A program made the translations under genes and the position numbers. A DNA stretch of 21,631 nt from Bacillota bacterium (GTDB lineage Bacteria; Bacillota; Clostridia; Clostridiales; Clostridiaceae): NCBI GenBank assembly GCA_023451395.1, contig JAEXZL010000106.1:1-21631 (forward strand). Reading direction: 5' to 3'. Shown here in pieces: positions 7,305-13,809 of the stretch (its first letter is position 1; the number at the start of each line of letters is the position of its first letter). Below the pieces are notes generated by a model, which did not search any database, was not told the origin of the DNA, and saw only the letters and a list, made by a program, of their open reading frames with translations.

Positions 7305-7387
7305 CACTGTTCTTTTTAATAAAGGTAATAAATTATTACATATATTTATTATTTTCAAAATATTTTAAAAAATATTTATGAAAAGGA

Positions 7388-7416
7388 TTGCAAATATTGT
7401 TCTTATATGAGATAAT
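7388..7416 (+). promoter_or_regulatory. Sigma-A promoter candidate for the catabolic operon
   Basis: TTGCAA (7388-7393), a 17-bp spacer and GATAAT (7411-7416). If used, the transcript starts near 7423 and carries a leader of about 350 nt before the first start codon at 7774. Confidence 0.55.
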
Positions 7417-7422
7417 TCATAC

Positions 7423-7773
7423 AAGATTAATCGATAGTTTTAATTTATAATATATTATAAACAAGAATTGTGTTTTGAATATACAATTAAGCATGAATTA
7501 TGTAGAAATCTTTATGTAAATTTAATAGTGAGTTGTTTAGTCCTTGCTGTAACCAATAATTTAATGAGGAGTAATTTTATAACGAATCATTATTTTAAAA
7601 ATATGGCAAGCTAACGTGCCTCAAGAGTGTTTGTTAATCTATTAAAATGACCTTTTTAATAATAATTAATAAACTCAATGGCCGGTTAAATTTGTTTGAC
7701 TACCTTGTGTGTATTTGTACACGGTGTCAGCTTTTTAACGGGTTTTTTTATTTTGTTAAAAGAGGTGAATAAA
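7423..7773 (+). ncRNA. Long structured leader (candidate attenuator/riboswitch-like element or small RNA)
   Basis: About 350 non-coding bases between the promoter candidate and the first gene. They include a hairpin with stem TATTAAAA/TTTTAATA (7640-7647/7654-7661) extended by a second pairing (7633-7638/7665-7670), and an intrinsic terminator ending at 7749. A 16-codon ATG reading frame (7564-7614) lacks a ribosome site. TAAATTTAA (7517-7525) could pair with the terminator's 5' arm (7686-7694), a possible though AT-rich antiterminator. I recognise no known riboswitch or T-box consensus. It could also be a free small RNA ending at the terminator. Confidence 0.45.
7682..7749 (+). terminator. 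Leader terminator (attenuator) immediately before the operon's first gene
   Basis: The outer stem is CCGGTTAAA (7682-7690) with TTTAACGGG (7734-7742), eight of nine paired, followed by seven T (7743-7749). Inside it sits a second hairpin: TGAC/GTCA (7697-7700/7726-7729), ACC/GGT, then GTGTA/TACAC (7709-7713/7718-7722) around a TTTG loop. It ends 11 nt before the ribosome binding site AGAGGTG (7761-7767), so full-length operon transcripts must read through it. Confidence 0.75.
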
Positions 7774-8607
7774 GTGAATTTGTATAAAAAGGATATTAAT
7801 GGAAAAAACATTCAAATTGCAGATTATCCCGGGGAAAAAGGTCCAATCATTGCTATTCATGGATTAACAGGAACACATAAAAACATGCATTACTATGGGG
7901 AAATGCTTAAAGGTGAGTATCGTTTTATATCTCTTGATCTTAGGGGCAGGGGAAATAGCGATGAGGCTGATGAAAATACTACTATGTTCAGCCATGCGGA
8001 AGATGTCCTTACTTTTATTAAGGAATCAGGCTTTCGAAATCCAATACTTTTAGGACATTCCATGGGAGCATATATTTCTGCAATTGTTGCCAGCAGGTTA
8101 AGCACAGTAAAAGCAGTTATTCTTTTAGATGGTGGAGCACAGGTTAGTAAAAGACAAGACAATATAGTTAAGCCTTCACTAGGAAGATTAAGTAAGAAAT
8201 ATTCTTCTAGAGAGAAATATGTAGAGGAGATTAAGGATCTGTACTCTAGATTAGGAATAAGTTGGAGTGAAAATTTAAAAGAAGCTGTAGAGTATGAAGT
8301 TAAGGAAGTAGGAGATCATTTTGAAAACGCCTCCACAGAAAATAGAATACTTTCTGATTGGAATAGTTTTAAATCCTTTAATCCTAAGGAGGTATTTTCA
8401 AAAATAAAATGTCCAATATTATTGGTATATGCCGAAGGATATATAGGTAAAATGGAGCCTCTGTTCTTTTTAGAGGAATATGAAGATGCTATAGCCTACG
8501 GAGAAAACATAAGGGTAATATTCTCTAAAAGTAATCACTATACAATGGTCTTTGAAAATCGTGAGGATATAAATGAACCAATTGTAAAATTCTTAAGCAA
8601 TATTTAA
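7774..8607 (+). CDS. Alpha/beta hydrolase, candidate 3-oxoadipate enol-lactonase (PcaD-like role)
   Basis: A 277-residue cytoplasmic alpha/beta hydrolase. HG (29-30) contributes to the oxyanion hole, the nucleophile elbow is GHSMGA with Ser96, and His255 in SNHYTM is the likely catalytic base. The acid residue is less clear: strand PILLVYAE ends in Glu221, where Asp is usual, and Asp119 is another option. DLRGRGNSD is typical of the PcaD/epoxide hydrolase-like branch. I place the start at GTG 7774 behind AGAGGTG (7761-7767); the in-frame ATG at 7696 lies inside the leader terminator and would add a non-homologous tail. It is the first gene of an eight-gene operon with muconate cycloisomerase, CoA-transferase and thiolase, so hydrolysis of 3-oxoadipate enol-lactone or a similar lactone is the best inference. 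The fold is certain, the substrate is not. Confidence 0.82.
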   Translation: MNLYKKDINGKNIQIADYPGEKGPIIAIHGLTGTHKNMHYYGEMLKGEYRFISLDLRGRGNSDEADENTTMFSHAEDVLTFIKESGFRNPILLGHSMGAYISAIVASRLSTVKAVILLDGGAQVSKRQDNIVKPSLGRLSKKYSSREKYVEEIKDLYSRLGISWSENLKEAVEYEVKEVGDHFENASTENRILSDWNSFKSFNPKEVFSKIKCPILLVYAEGYIGKMEPLFFLEEYEDAIAYGENIRVIFSKSNHYTMVFENREDINEPIVKFLSNI

Positions 8608-8653
8608 TGGTGCATATATGTTATTTGGTTAATATATTTTAGGAGTTGATATT

Positions 8654-10132
8654 ATGGAAAATATTAAAAAATTCACCACAAGACAATTAGTTGGCTTAAT
8701 ATTAGGACCGGTATTATTTGCAGCTGTTTTGTTAGCGCCTTTGCAGGGATTAAGTTATGAAGGAAAGGCTGTTCTGGCGGTGCTCCTATTTGTAGTTACC
8801 TATTGGGTTACAGAGCCAATAACAGTAGGAGCTGCTTCTTTAATACCTATTGTTTTATTGCCACTACTAGGCGCAGTTAGTGGGGATGTAGCTGCTAAGG
8901 CTTATGCAGACCCTATGAATTTTCTTTTTCTTGGAGGCTTTGCAATAGCTCTTGCTCTTGAAAAGTGGCGTCTTCATGAAAGAATAGCCTTGACCATAAT
9001 AGGGTTTTTTGGAGGCAGCATTTCAGGAATAATAATAGGAATATTGTTTGCATCCTTCTTTATATCTATGTGGGTATCTAATACAGCTACAGCTATGATG
9101 CTCCTACCTATAGGAACTGCAGTTTCTAGTAAAATAATAAATCTTATGAAGGAGGAAAATGTTTATTCTAAAGAGGATGAGAAGAGCTTTACCTCAGCGG
9201 TAATTTTAAGTGTATCACTTGGAGCAATAATTGGTGGTAGTGCAACTCTTATAGGCACTCCTCCTAATGTTATTCTAGCTGGTATGGTTGAAAAAACCTT
9301 TGGATATGAGATACCCTTTGGACAATGGATGATTTTTGCTGTGCCTATGTGCATATTAATATTAGCCTTTGCAGCCTTCTATGTTACAAAAGTAGGTTTT
9401 CCAATAAAGGTTAAGAAGCTTAAGGGGGGTAAAGAATTTATTTTAGAAGAAAAAAGAAAGCTCGGTAAAATGGGACATGAAGAAAAAATTGTTTTTGTAA
9501 TATTTATTGTAACTGTATTCTTCTGGCTTTCCAGAACATTTTTATGGACAGGTGTTATACCAGGAATATCCGATACTATGATTGCAATAACTGCTGCCAT
9601 TTTATTATATACGATACCAGCAAAAAAAGGCGGGCGTTTACTTGGAGCAGATTCCTTTGCGAAAATGCCTTGGGGAATACTTCTTATGATTGGTGGAGGT
9701 ATGTCTATAGCAGCAGGCTTTAGTAGCACAGATTTAGCTACGTGGTTAGGAAATCAATTGCTTGCGTTATCAGGTTACCCATACTTTATAATTCTTGGAG
9801 CATCTGGGGCCCTTGCAATAGCAGTAACTCAGGTTGCACCTAATACTGCTACAACAACCATAATGCTCCCAATCGCAGCATCCTTAGCCCAGGCTGTAGG
9901 TGTTAATCCATTACCAGTGATGACTATAACTGCTTTAGGAGCAGGTTTTGCCTTCATGCTTCCTATAGGAACACCTAACTTAGGAATAGTATATGCATCC
10001 GGCAAGGTTTCTATGGACGATATGATAAAAACAGGCTTCTGGCTTACTGTTGCTTCTTTCATAATAATATTTATATTTACATATCTCTTATTCCCAGTAG
10101 TTATGGGGATAAACCCCTTAGCATCACTGTAG
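8654..10132 (+). CDS. DASS/SLC13 family carboxylate transporter
   Basis: A 492-residue polytopic membrane protein of the divalent anion:sodium symporter (DASS, INDY) family. The first SNT motif is intact (VSNTATAMMLLP, residues 142-144), followed by GGSATLIGTPPN (194-205). The second, inverted-repeat copy reads APNTATTTIMLP, with Pro396 where Ser is usual. The protein has the family's usual length. DASS proteins carry C4-C6 dicarboxylates or citrate, mostly with sodium. Lying second in an operon for muconate-type catabolism, it is probably the uptake system for the substrate, plausibly a C6 dicarboxylate such as muconate. The start ATG has AGGAG at 8641-8645, 46 nt after the hydrolase gene. 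Confidence 0.9.
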   Translation: MENIKKFTTRQLVGLILGPVLFAAVLLAPLQGLSYEGKAVLAVLLFVVTYWVTEPITVGAASLIPIVLLPLLGAVSGDVAAKAYADPMNFLFLGGFAIALALEKWRLHERIALTIIGFFGGSISGIIIGILFASFFISMWVSNTATAMMLLPIGTAVSSKIINLMKEENVYSKEDEKSFTSAVILSVSLGAIIGGSATLIGTPPNVILAGMVEKTFGYEIPFGQWMIFAVPMCILILAFAAFYVTKVGFPIKVKKLKGGKEFILEEKRKLGKMGHEEKIVFVIFIVTVFFWLSRTFLWTGVIPGISDTMIAITAAILLYTIPAKKGGRLLGADSFAKMPWGILLMIGGGMSIAAGFSSTDLATWLGNQLLALSGYPYFIILGASGALAIAVTQVAPNTATTTIMLPIAASLAQAVGVNPLPVMTITALGAGFAFMLPIGTPNLGIVYASGKVSMDDMIKTGFWLTVASFIIIFIFTYLLFPVVMGINPLASL

Positions 10133-10173
10133 AAAAGAATAAAATACCATAGGATCTAAAGGGAGGAAAAGTT

Positions 10174-10884
10174 ATGAGTAAAGGATTACAGTATTTCCAA
10201 AAAATCTATGATGTAGTTCCAGGTTGGATTCAAAAAATGCATGATAATAGTCCTGAAATGCTGGACTATTATACAGATATAAGAGGTCAGGCATTTAAGG
10301 GGGCGGCACTAACAGCAAAGGAAAAGGATGTTTTAGTTGCTGTTATGAATGCAGGAAGGTTATATTCTCGCAGTATGCTTTACCATACAAAGGGTGCGGT
10401 AACTGGAGGTATTACTCTATCAGAGCTTACTGAATATTTTCTTGTTGCCTATTTATATAAAGGGGAGGAAGCTTTAAGAGTATCCCTAGAAGCTATAGTC
10501 TATGCTCTAGAGTTGATGGGAAAGAATGTCCAATATTCTATTAAGGGAAGCGAATCCATTGAAGACATTCTAAACCTTGTACTTCAGTGGACCAGAGATG
10601 AGGAATTAGATTATCTTAATGAAGTTTTAGAGCTAATTAAGAAAAAGGATTTAAATAAGGTGGAGGGAAAGATTCTTCAGGATGGAAATGTGTCTGCAAA
10701 GCTAAAGAATCTAGCGTTAATAGGCTGCTTTATTACTGAACTTGATGGTGTAGGAGCTAAGATATGGATAGAAAGAGCAAGAGAGCTTGGAACTGAAGAA
10801 AAAGAATTGGCAGACCTTGGGTATATATGTATTCTTACAGCAGGGATTCCTGCATGGTTTGAAATAAGTGATTCACTAAAATAA
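10174..10884 (+). CDS. Carboxymuconolactone decarboxylase (CMD) family protein, double domain
   Basis: A 236-residue soluble protein made of two CMD/AhpD-like helical units. The first (about 25-110) has the signature FKGAALTAKEKDVLVAVMNA, then LYHTKGAVTGGITLSELTEYF with His71. The second (about 170-230) contains AKLKNLALIGCF and ARELGTEEKELADLGYICI. The AhpD CxxC pair is absent, so a peroxidase role is unlikely; the layout is closer to PcaC-like proteins, in which CMD acts on gamma-carboxymuconolactone to give 3-oxoadipate enol-lactone. PcaC itself has one domain of about 130 residues, so this is a duplicated version. In this operon it may decarboxylate or isomerise a lactone. GGGAGG precedes the ATG. 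Family assignment is good, the reaction is inferred. Confidence 0.75.
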   Translation: MSKGLQYFQKIYDVVPGWIQKMHDNSPEMLDYYTDIRGQAFKGAALTAKEKDVLVAVMNAGRLYSRSMLYHTKGAVTGGITLSELTEYFLVAYLYKGEEALRVSLEAIVYALELMGKNVQYSIKGSESIEDILNLVLQWTRDEELDYLNEVLELIKKKDLNKVEGKILQDGNVSAKLKNLALIGCFITELDGVGAKIWIERARELGTEEKELADLGYICILTAGIPAWFEISDSLK

Positions 10885-10908
10885 CCAATAGAAAATGGAG
10901 GTAAAGGA

Positions 10909-11604
10909 ATGAGTGTATCTAAAGTAAAGGATAGTATAGCTGAGGTGTTAAGTGTAATAGAGGATGGATCAACGATATTAGTGGGTGGTTTCGGCTTAGT
11001 TGGATCTCCTCTTAGCCTAATACAGGGTCTTACAGAAAAAAGCGTTAAGGATTTGACAATTGTAAGTAACAATCTTGGAGAAAGTGGTAAGGGCTTAGGA
11101 CTTTTACTTAATCAGAAAAAAATAAAAAAAGGCATTGGTTCCTATTTTACTAGTAATAGAGATATTGGAGAGGCTTATAAAAGAGGGGAGATAGAATTAC
11201 AGCTTCTTCCACAAGGCACCCTGGCAGAGGCCGTAAGAGCAGGTGGTGCCGGTTTAGGGGGCTTTTATACCACTACTGCCGTTGGTACAGAACTGGCTAA
11301 GGGTAAAGAGGAAAAAGAAATAGATGGAATAAGGTACATCTTTGAAAAGGCTATCCGTGGCGATTATGCACTTATTCGAGCTCATAAAGCGGACAAGCTC
11401 GGAAATCTTGTTTATTATAAGACTGCCCGTAATTTCAATCCCAATATGGCAATGGCAGCAAAGATTGTCATAGCAGAGGTTGATGAAATAGTTGAGCCAG
11501 GCGAACTTAATCCTGAGGAAATTGTAACACCGCATATTTACGTAAATTACATTGTGAAAGCGAAGGAAATTTTAACAAAGGATGGGGTGATATCAAATGA
11601 GTAG
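10909..11604 (+). CDS. 3-oxoacid CoA-transferase subunit A (PcaI/AtoD/ScoA type)
   Basis: A 231-residue alpha subunit of a family I CoA-transferase. The glycine-rich GSTILVGGFGLVGSP region (residues 18-32), ISNNLGE-like SNNLGESGKGLG, LLPQGTLAEAVRAGGAGLGGF, and ALIRAHKADKLGNLVYYKTARNFNP are all characteristic of SCOT, AtoD and PcaI. Together with subunit B it moves CoA from succinyl-CoA or acetyl-CoA to a 3-oxoacid. Next to a muconate cycloisomerase and thiolase, 3-oxoadipate is the most likely acceptor, although acetoacetate (CtfA-type) cannot be excluded by sequence alone. The start has GGAGG (10897-10901). The stop overlaps the start of subunit B by 8 bp, indicating translational coupling. 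Confidence 0.9.
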   Translation: MSVSKVKDSIAEVLSVIEDGSTILVGGFGLVGSPLSLIQGLTEKSVKDLTIVSNNLGESGKGLGLLLNQKKIKKGIGSYFTSNRDIGEAYKRGEIELQLLPQGTLAEAVRAGGAGLGGFYTTTAVGTELAKGKEEKEIDGIRYIFEKAIRGDYALIRAHKADKLGNLVYYKTARNFNPNMAMAAKIVIAEVDEIVEPGELNPEEIVTPHIYVNYIVKAKEILTKDGVISNE

Positions 11605-12244
11605 AGAAATGTCTAAAGAAGATATGCAGAACATGATTGCGAAAAGAGCTGCAAAAGAGCTTGAGGGACCTGCAGTTGTGAATTTAGGAGTAGGTATTCC
11701 AACCTTGGTTGCAAATTATATTGAAAGTGGAGATATATTTCTACATACGGAGAATGGCTTACTTGGTGTAGGAGCTTATGATGAAAATAATATAGATCCA
11801 AATCTCGTTAATGCTGGTAAGACTCCTGTTACTGAGCAGCTTGGTTCAGCATATTTTGACAGTGCAGAATCCTTTGCAATGATTAGAGGAGGCCATGTAG
11901 ACGCTGTTATACTTGGTGTTTTGCAGATAGACGAAAAAGGAATTATTGCAAACTGGTCTGTACCAGGGAAAAACATTATTGGGGTAGGAGGAGCTATGGA
12001 TCTATTAGCAGGAGCTAAAAAGATTATAGTTACCATGACTCATACTTCAAAGGATGGGTCCTCTAAGATATTAAGAGAGCTTACATATCCCCTAACATCT
12101 ACCAGAAGTGTGGATGTGATTATTACAGAGCTTGCAGTATTTAAGGTTATAGATAAGAAACTTCACTTAATTGAGCTTATGCCTGGGGTTACCCTTGATG
12201 AGGTTTACAATAAAACAGAGGCAGAATTTATCCTAAAACTATAA
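11597..12244 (+). CDS. 3-oxoacid CoA-transferase subunit B (PcaJ/AtoA/ScoB type)
   Basis: A 215-residue beta subunit. It carries the catalytic glutamate, which forms the glutamyl-CoA thioester, at E52 in HTENGLLGVG, preceded by VVNLGVGIPTLVANYI, and later the MDLLAGAKKIIVTMTHT segment, all standard for the family. It begins inside the end of subunit A with GGGGTGA upstream as ribosome site. A second in-frame ATG at 11609 is less well placed. The A and B subunits form the working enzyme. With the adjacent thiolase this allows activation and cleavage of a 3-oxo dicarboxylate such as 3-oxoadipate. Confidence 0.9.
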   Translation: MSREMSKEDMQNMIAKRAAKELEGPAVVNLGVGIPTLVANYIESGDIFLHTENGLLGVGAYDENNIDPNLVNAGKTPVTEQLGSAYFDSAESFAMIRGGHVDAVILGVLQIDEKGIIANWSVPGKNIIGVGGAMDLLAGAKKIIVTMTHTSKDGSSKILRELTYPLTSTRSVDVIITELAVFKVIDKKLHLIELMPGVTLDEVYNKTEAEFILKL

Positions 12245-12268
12245 AAATCTAAAAATGAGGTGCTATAA

Positions 12269-13384
12269 ATGAAAATAAAATCTTTAGATGTATATATTCT
12301 AGATATCCCAACCGTAAGGCCACATCAGCTTGCCATGACTACAATAACAGTCCAATCTATAGTGCTTGTAAGAGCAACGGATGATGAAGGAATAGAAGGC
12401 TGGGCAGAGGTAGCAACTATAGGGGGAGCTTCCTATGGTGAGGGTACTGTGGAGGCAATAAAAGCAAATATAGATACCTACATAAAGCCTCTAGTTCTTG
12501 GAGAAGATCCTCTATATTTTAATAGAATTATGAATAATGTAAGAAAAGTTATAAGAGGAAATAACTTTGCTAAGGCAGTTGTAGAATCTGCAATTATTGA
12601 TTTAGCAGCAAGAGAAAAGGGCGTTCCAGCTTATGAGCTACTTGGAGGGAAAATTCATAACTCATTGCCTCTTGCATGGACTTTAGCCAGTGGAGATACT
12701 GGTAAAGACATTGAAGAAGCTAAGGAATTTTTGCATCAAAAACGTCATAAAATTTTTAAGCTTAAAATAGGTAAGGGAGATCCTTGGACAAATGTAAAGC
12801 ATGTTTTAAAAATAATTGAAGCAGTTGGAGATCAGGCTAAAGTAACTGTTGATATAAATCAGGCCTGGGATGAGGATACTTCCATCTACTGTATTGATGC
12901 CCTACAAGAAGGTGGAGTATCAATGATTGAACAGCCACTTCCTACTTGGAATTATGAAGGTATGGCCAGATTAACTAAGCGTTTTAAGGTTCCAATAATG
13001 GCTGATGAGGCTTCTACATCCGTACAGGATACCTATAGGATTATTAAAAATCGAGCAGGAAATTCTATTGCTCTAAAGCCCTGTAAGCATGGTGGACTCC
13101 TAGATACTCAAAAAGTTGCTGCCATTGCTGAAGGTGCTGGTTTTGGGTTGTATGGAGGTACCATGATAGAATCCACTTTAGGAAATGCTGTATGTGCAAG
13201 TGTTTATTCAACTATTCCACATTTTCAGTTTGGAGTAGAGCTTTTTGGTCCTTTCTTATTTAAAGATAAAGTAACAATTGAGGATATTCAATGGTCTAAT
13301 TATGAGCTACTTATTCCTGATGGACCAGGTTTTGGAGTAACAATAGATGTTGAGAAAGTTAAGCACTATGCAAGAAAATTCTGA
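12269..13384 (+). CDS. catB: Muconate cycloisomerase (muconate lactonizing enzyme), enolase superfamily
   Basis: A 371-residue enolase-superfamily enzyme that closely resembles CatB of pseudomonads over its full length. Shared segments include TVRPHQLAMTT near the N terminus, AWTLASGDTGKDIEEA, YGGTMIES, ELFGPFLF and IPDGPGFGVTID. The catalytic set is complete: K164 and K166 (KLK), metal ligands D195, E221 and D246, K270 on the sixth strand, and E324. Each sits three residues before the Pseudomonas putida MLE numbering I recall (167, 169, 198, 224, 249, 273, 327), so the core aligns without gaps. The enzyme converts cis,cis-muconate to muconolactone. Dipeptide epimerases and o-succinylbenzoate synthases share the fold but not the TVRPH and ELFGP segments. 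GAGGTG (12257-12262) precedes the ATG. It is the sixth gene of the operon. Confidence 0.88.
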   Translation: MKIKSLDVYILDIPTVRPHQLAMTTITVQSIVLVRATDDEGIEGWAEVATIGGASYGEGTVEAIKANIDTYIKPLVLGEDPLYFNRIMNNVRKVIRGNNFAKAVVESAIIDLAAREKGVPAYELLGGKIHNSLPLAWTLASGDTGKDIEEAKEFLHQKRHKIFKLKIGKGDPWTNVKHVLKIIEAVGDQAKVTVDINQAWDEDTSIYCIDALQEGGVSMIEQPLPTWNYEGMARLTKRFKVPIMADEASTSVQDTYRIIKNRAGNSIALKPCKHGGLLDTQKVAAIAEGAGFGLYGGTMIESTLGNAVCASVYSTIPHFQFGVELFGPFLFKDKVTIEDIQWSNYELLIPDGPGFGVTIDVEKVKHYARKF

Positions 13385-13428
13385 TAATATATAAGCAAGA
13401 ATATTATTTAATGAAAGGATTGTTGTAG

Positions 13429-13809
13429 ATGGAAAATAATACTGTACTTGTAACTGCATATGCTAAAGCTCCTCAAAGCACTGTAATGTATGAACTAAAT
13501 AAAAGTATAGGAGTGGTTCTTGAGATAGATAAGATATCTCATAAAATCGTTGATGCTGATATTATGTTTGTAACAGATCTAGCAAAGGACTTTTTTAAGA
13601 GAAAGGTAATTGGGACTGATTTTAGCAACGACATAAGCAAAACAATTAAGTCTATTGAAGAGGATTTATTAATTCCATCCCAACAATCTGTTATAGTTGC
13701 ATTAAAAATTGCCAATCAGAGATACATGATGAATCTATGTAAAGCAAATCATAGCATAGAAAAAGGAGGGATAACCAATGAGAAGTGTTGTAATAGTAGA
13801 CAGCCTTAG
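13429..13809 (+). CDS. DUF3870 domain protein
   Basis: A 126-residue soluble protein. The pattern VTAYAKAPQSTVMYELNKSIGVVLEID, then IVDADIMFVTDLAKDFF and a C-terminal SVIVALKIANQRYMM, is what I recognise as DUF3870, a family of unknown function. The last 10 or so residues (after KGG) are coded in a 32-bp overlap with the thiolase start and are probably not functionally constrained. The ribosome site is weak (AAAGGA, 13414-13419). Its place between muconate cycloisomerase and thiolase makes it a candidate for an unassigned step or accessory role, for example muconolactone isomerisation. That is inference only; it does not resemble CatC in any motif I can see. Confidence 0.7.
   Translation: MENNTVLVTAYAKAPQSTVMYELNKSIGVVLEIDKISHKIVDADIMFVTDLAKDFFKRKVIGTDFSNDISKTIKSIEEDLLIPSQQSVIVALKIANQRYMMNLCKANHSIEKGGITNEKCCNSRQP

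Noticed and set aside
7564..7614. 16-codon upstream reading frame in the operon leader
   Set aside because: No Shine-Dalgarno sequence and no run of regulatory codons; kept only as a note in the leader entry.
7604..7620. Sigma-54 promoter (TGGCAAGCTAACGTGCC)
   Set aside because: The GG-to-GC spacing is one base too long for a -24/-12 promoter, and no sigma-54 activator gene is nearby.
7696..7773. ATG 7696 as the start of the alpha/beta hydrolase
   Set aside because: It lies inside the terminator hairpin, has no ribosome site and adds a hydrophobic tail without similarity; GTG 7774 has AGAGGTG at the right distance.
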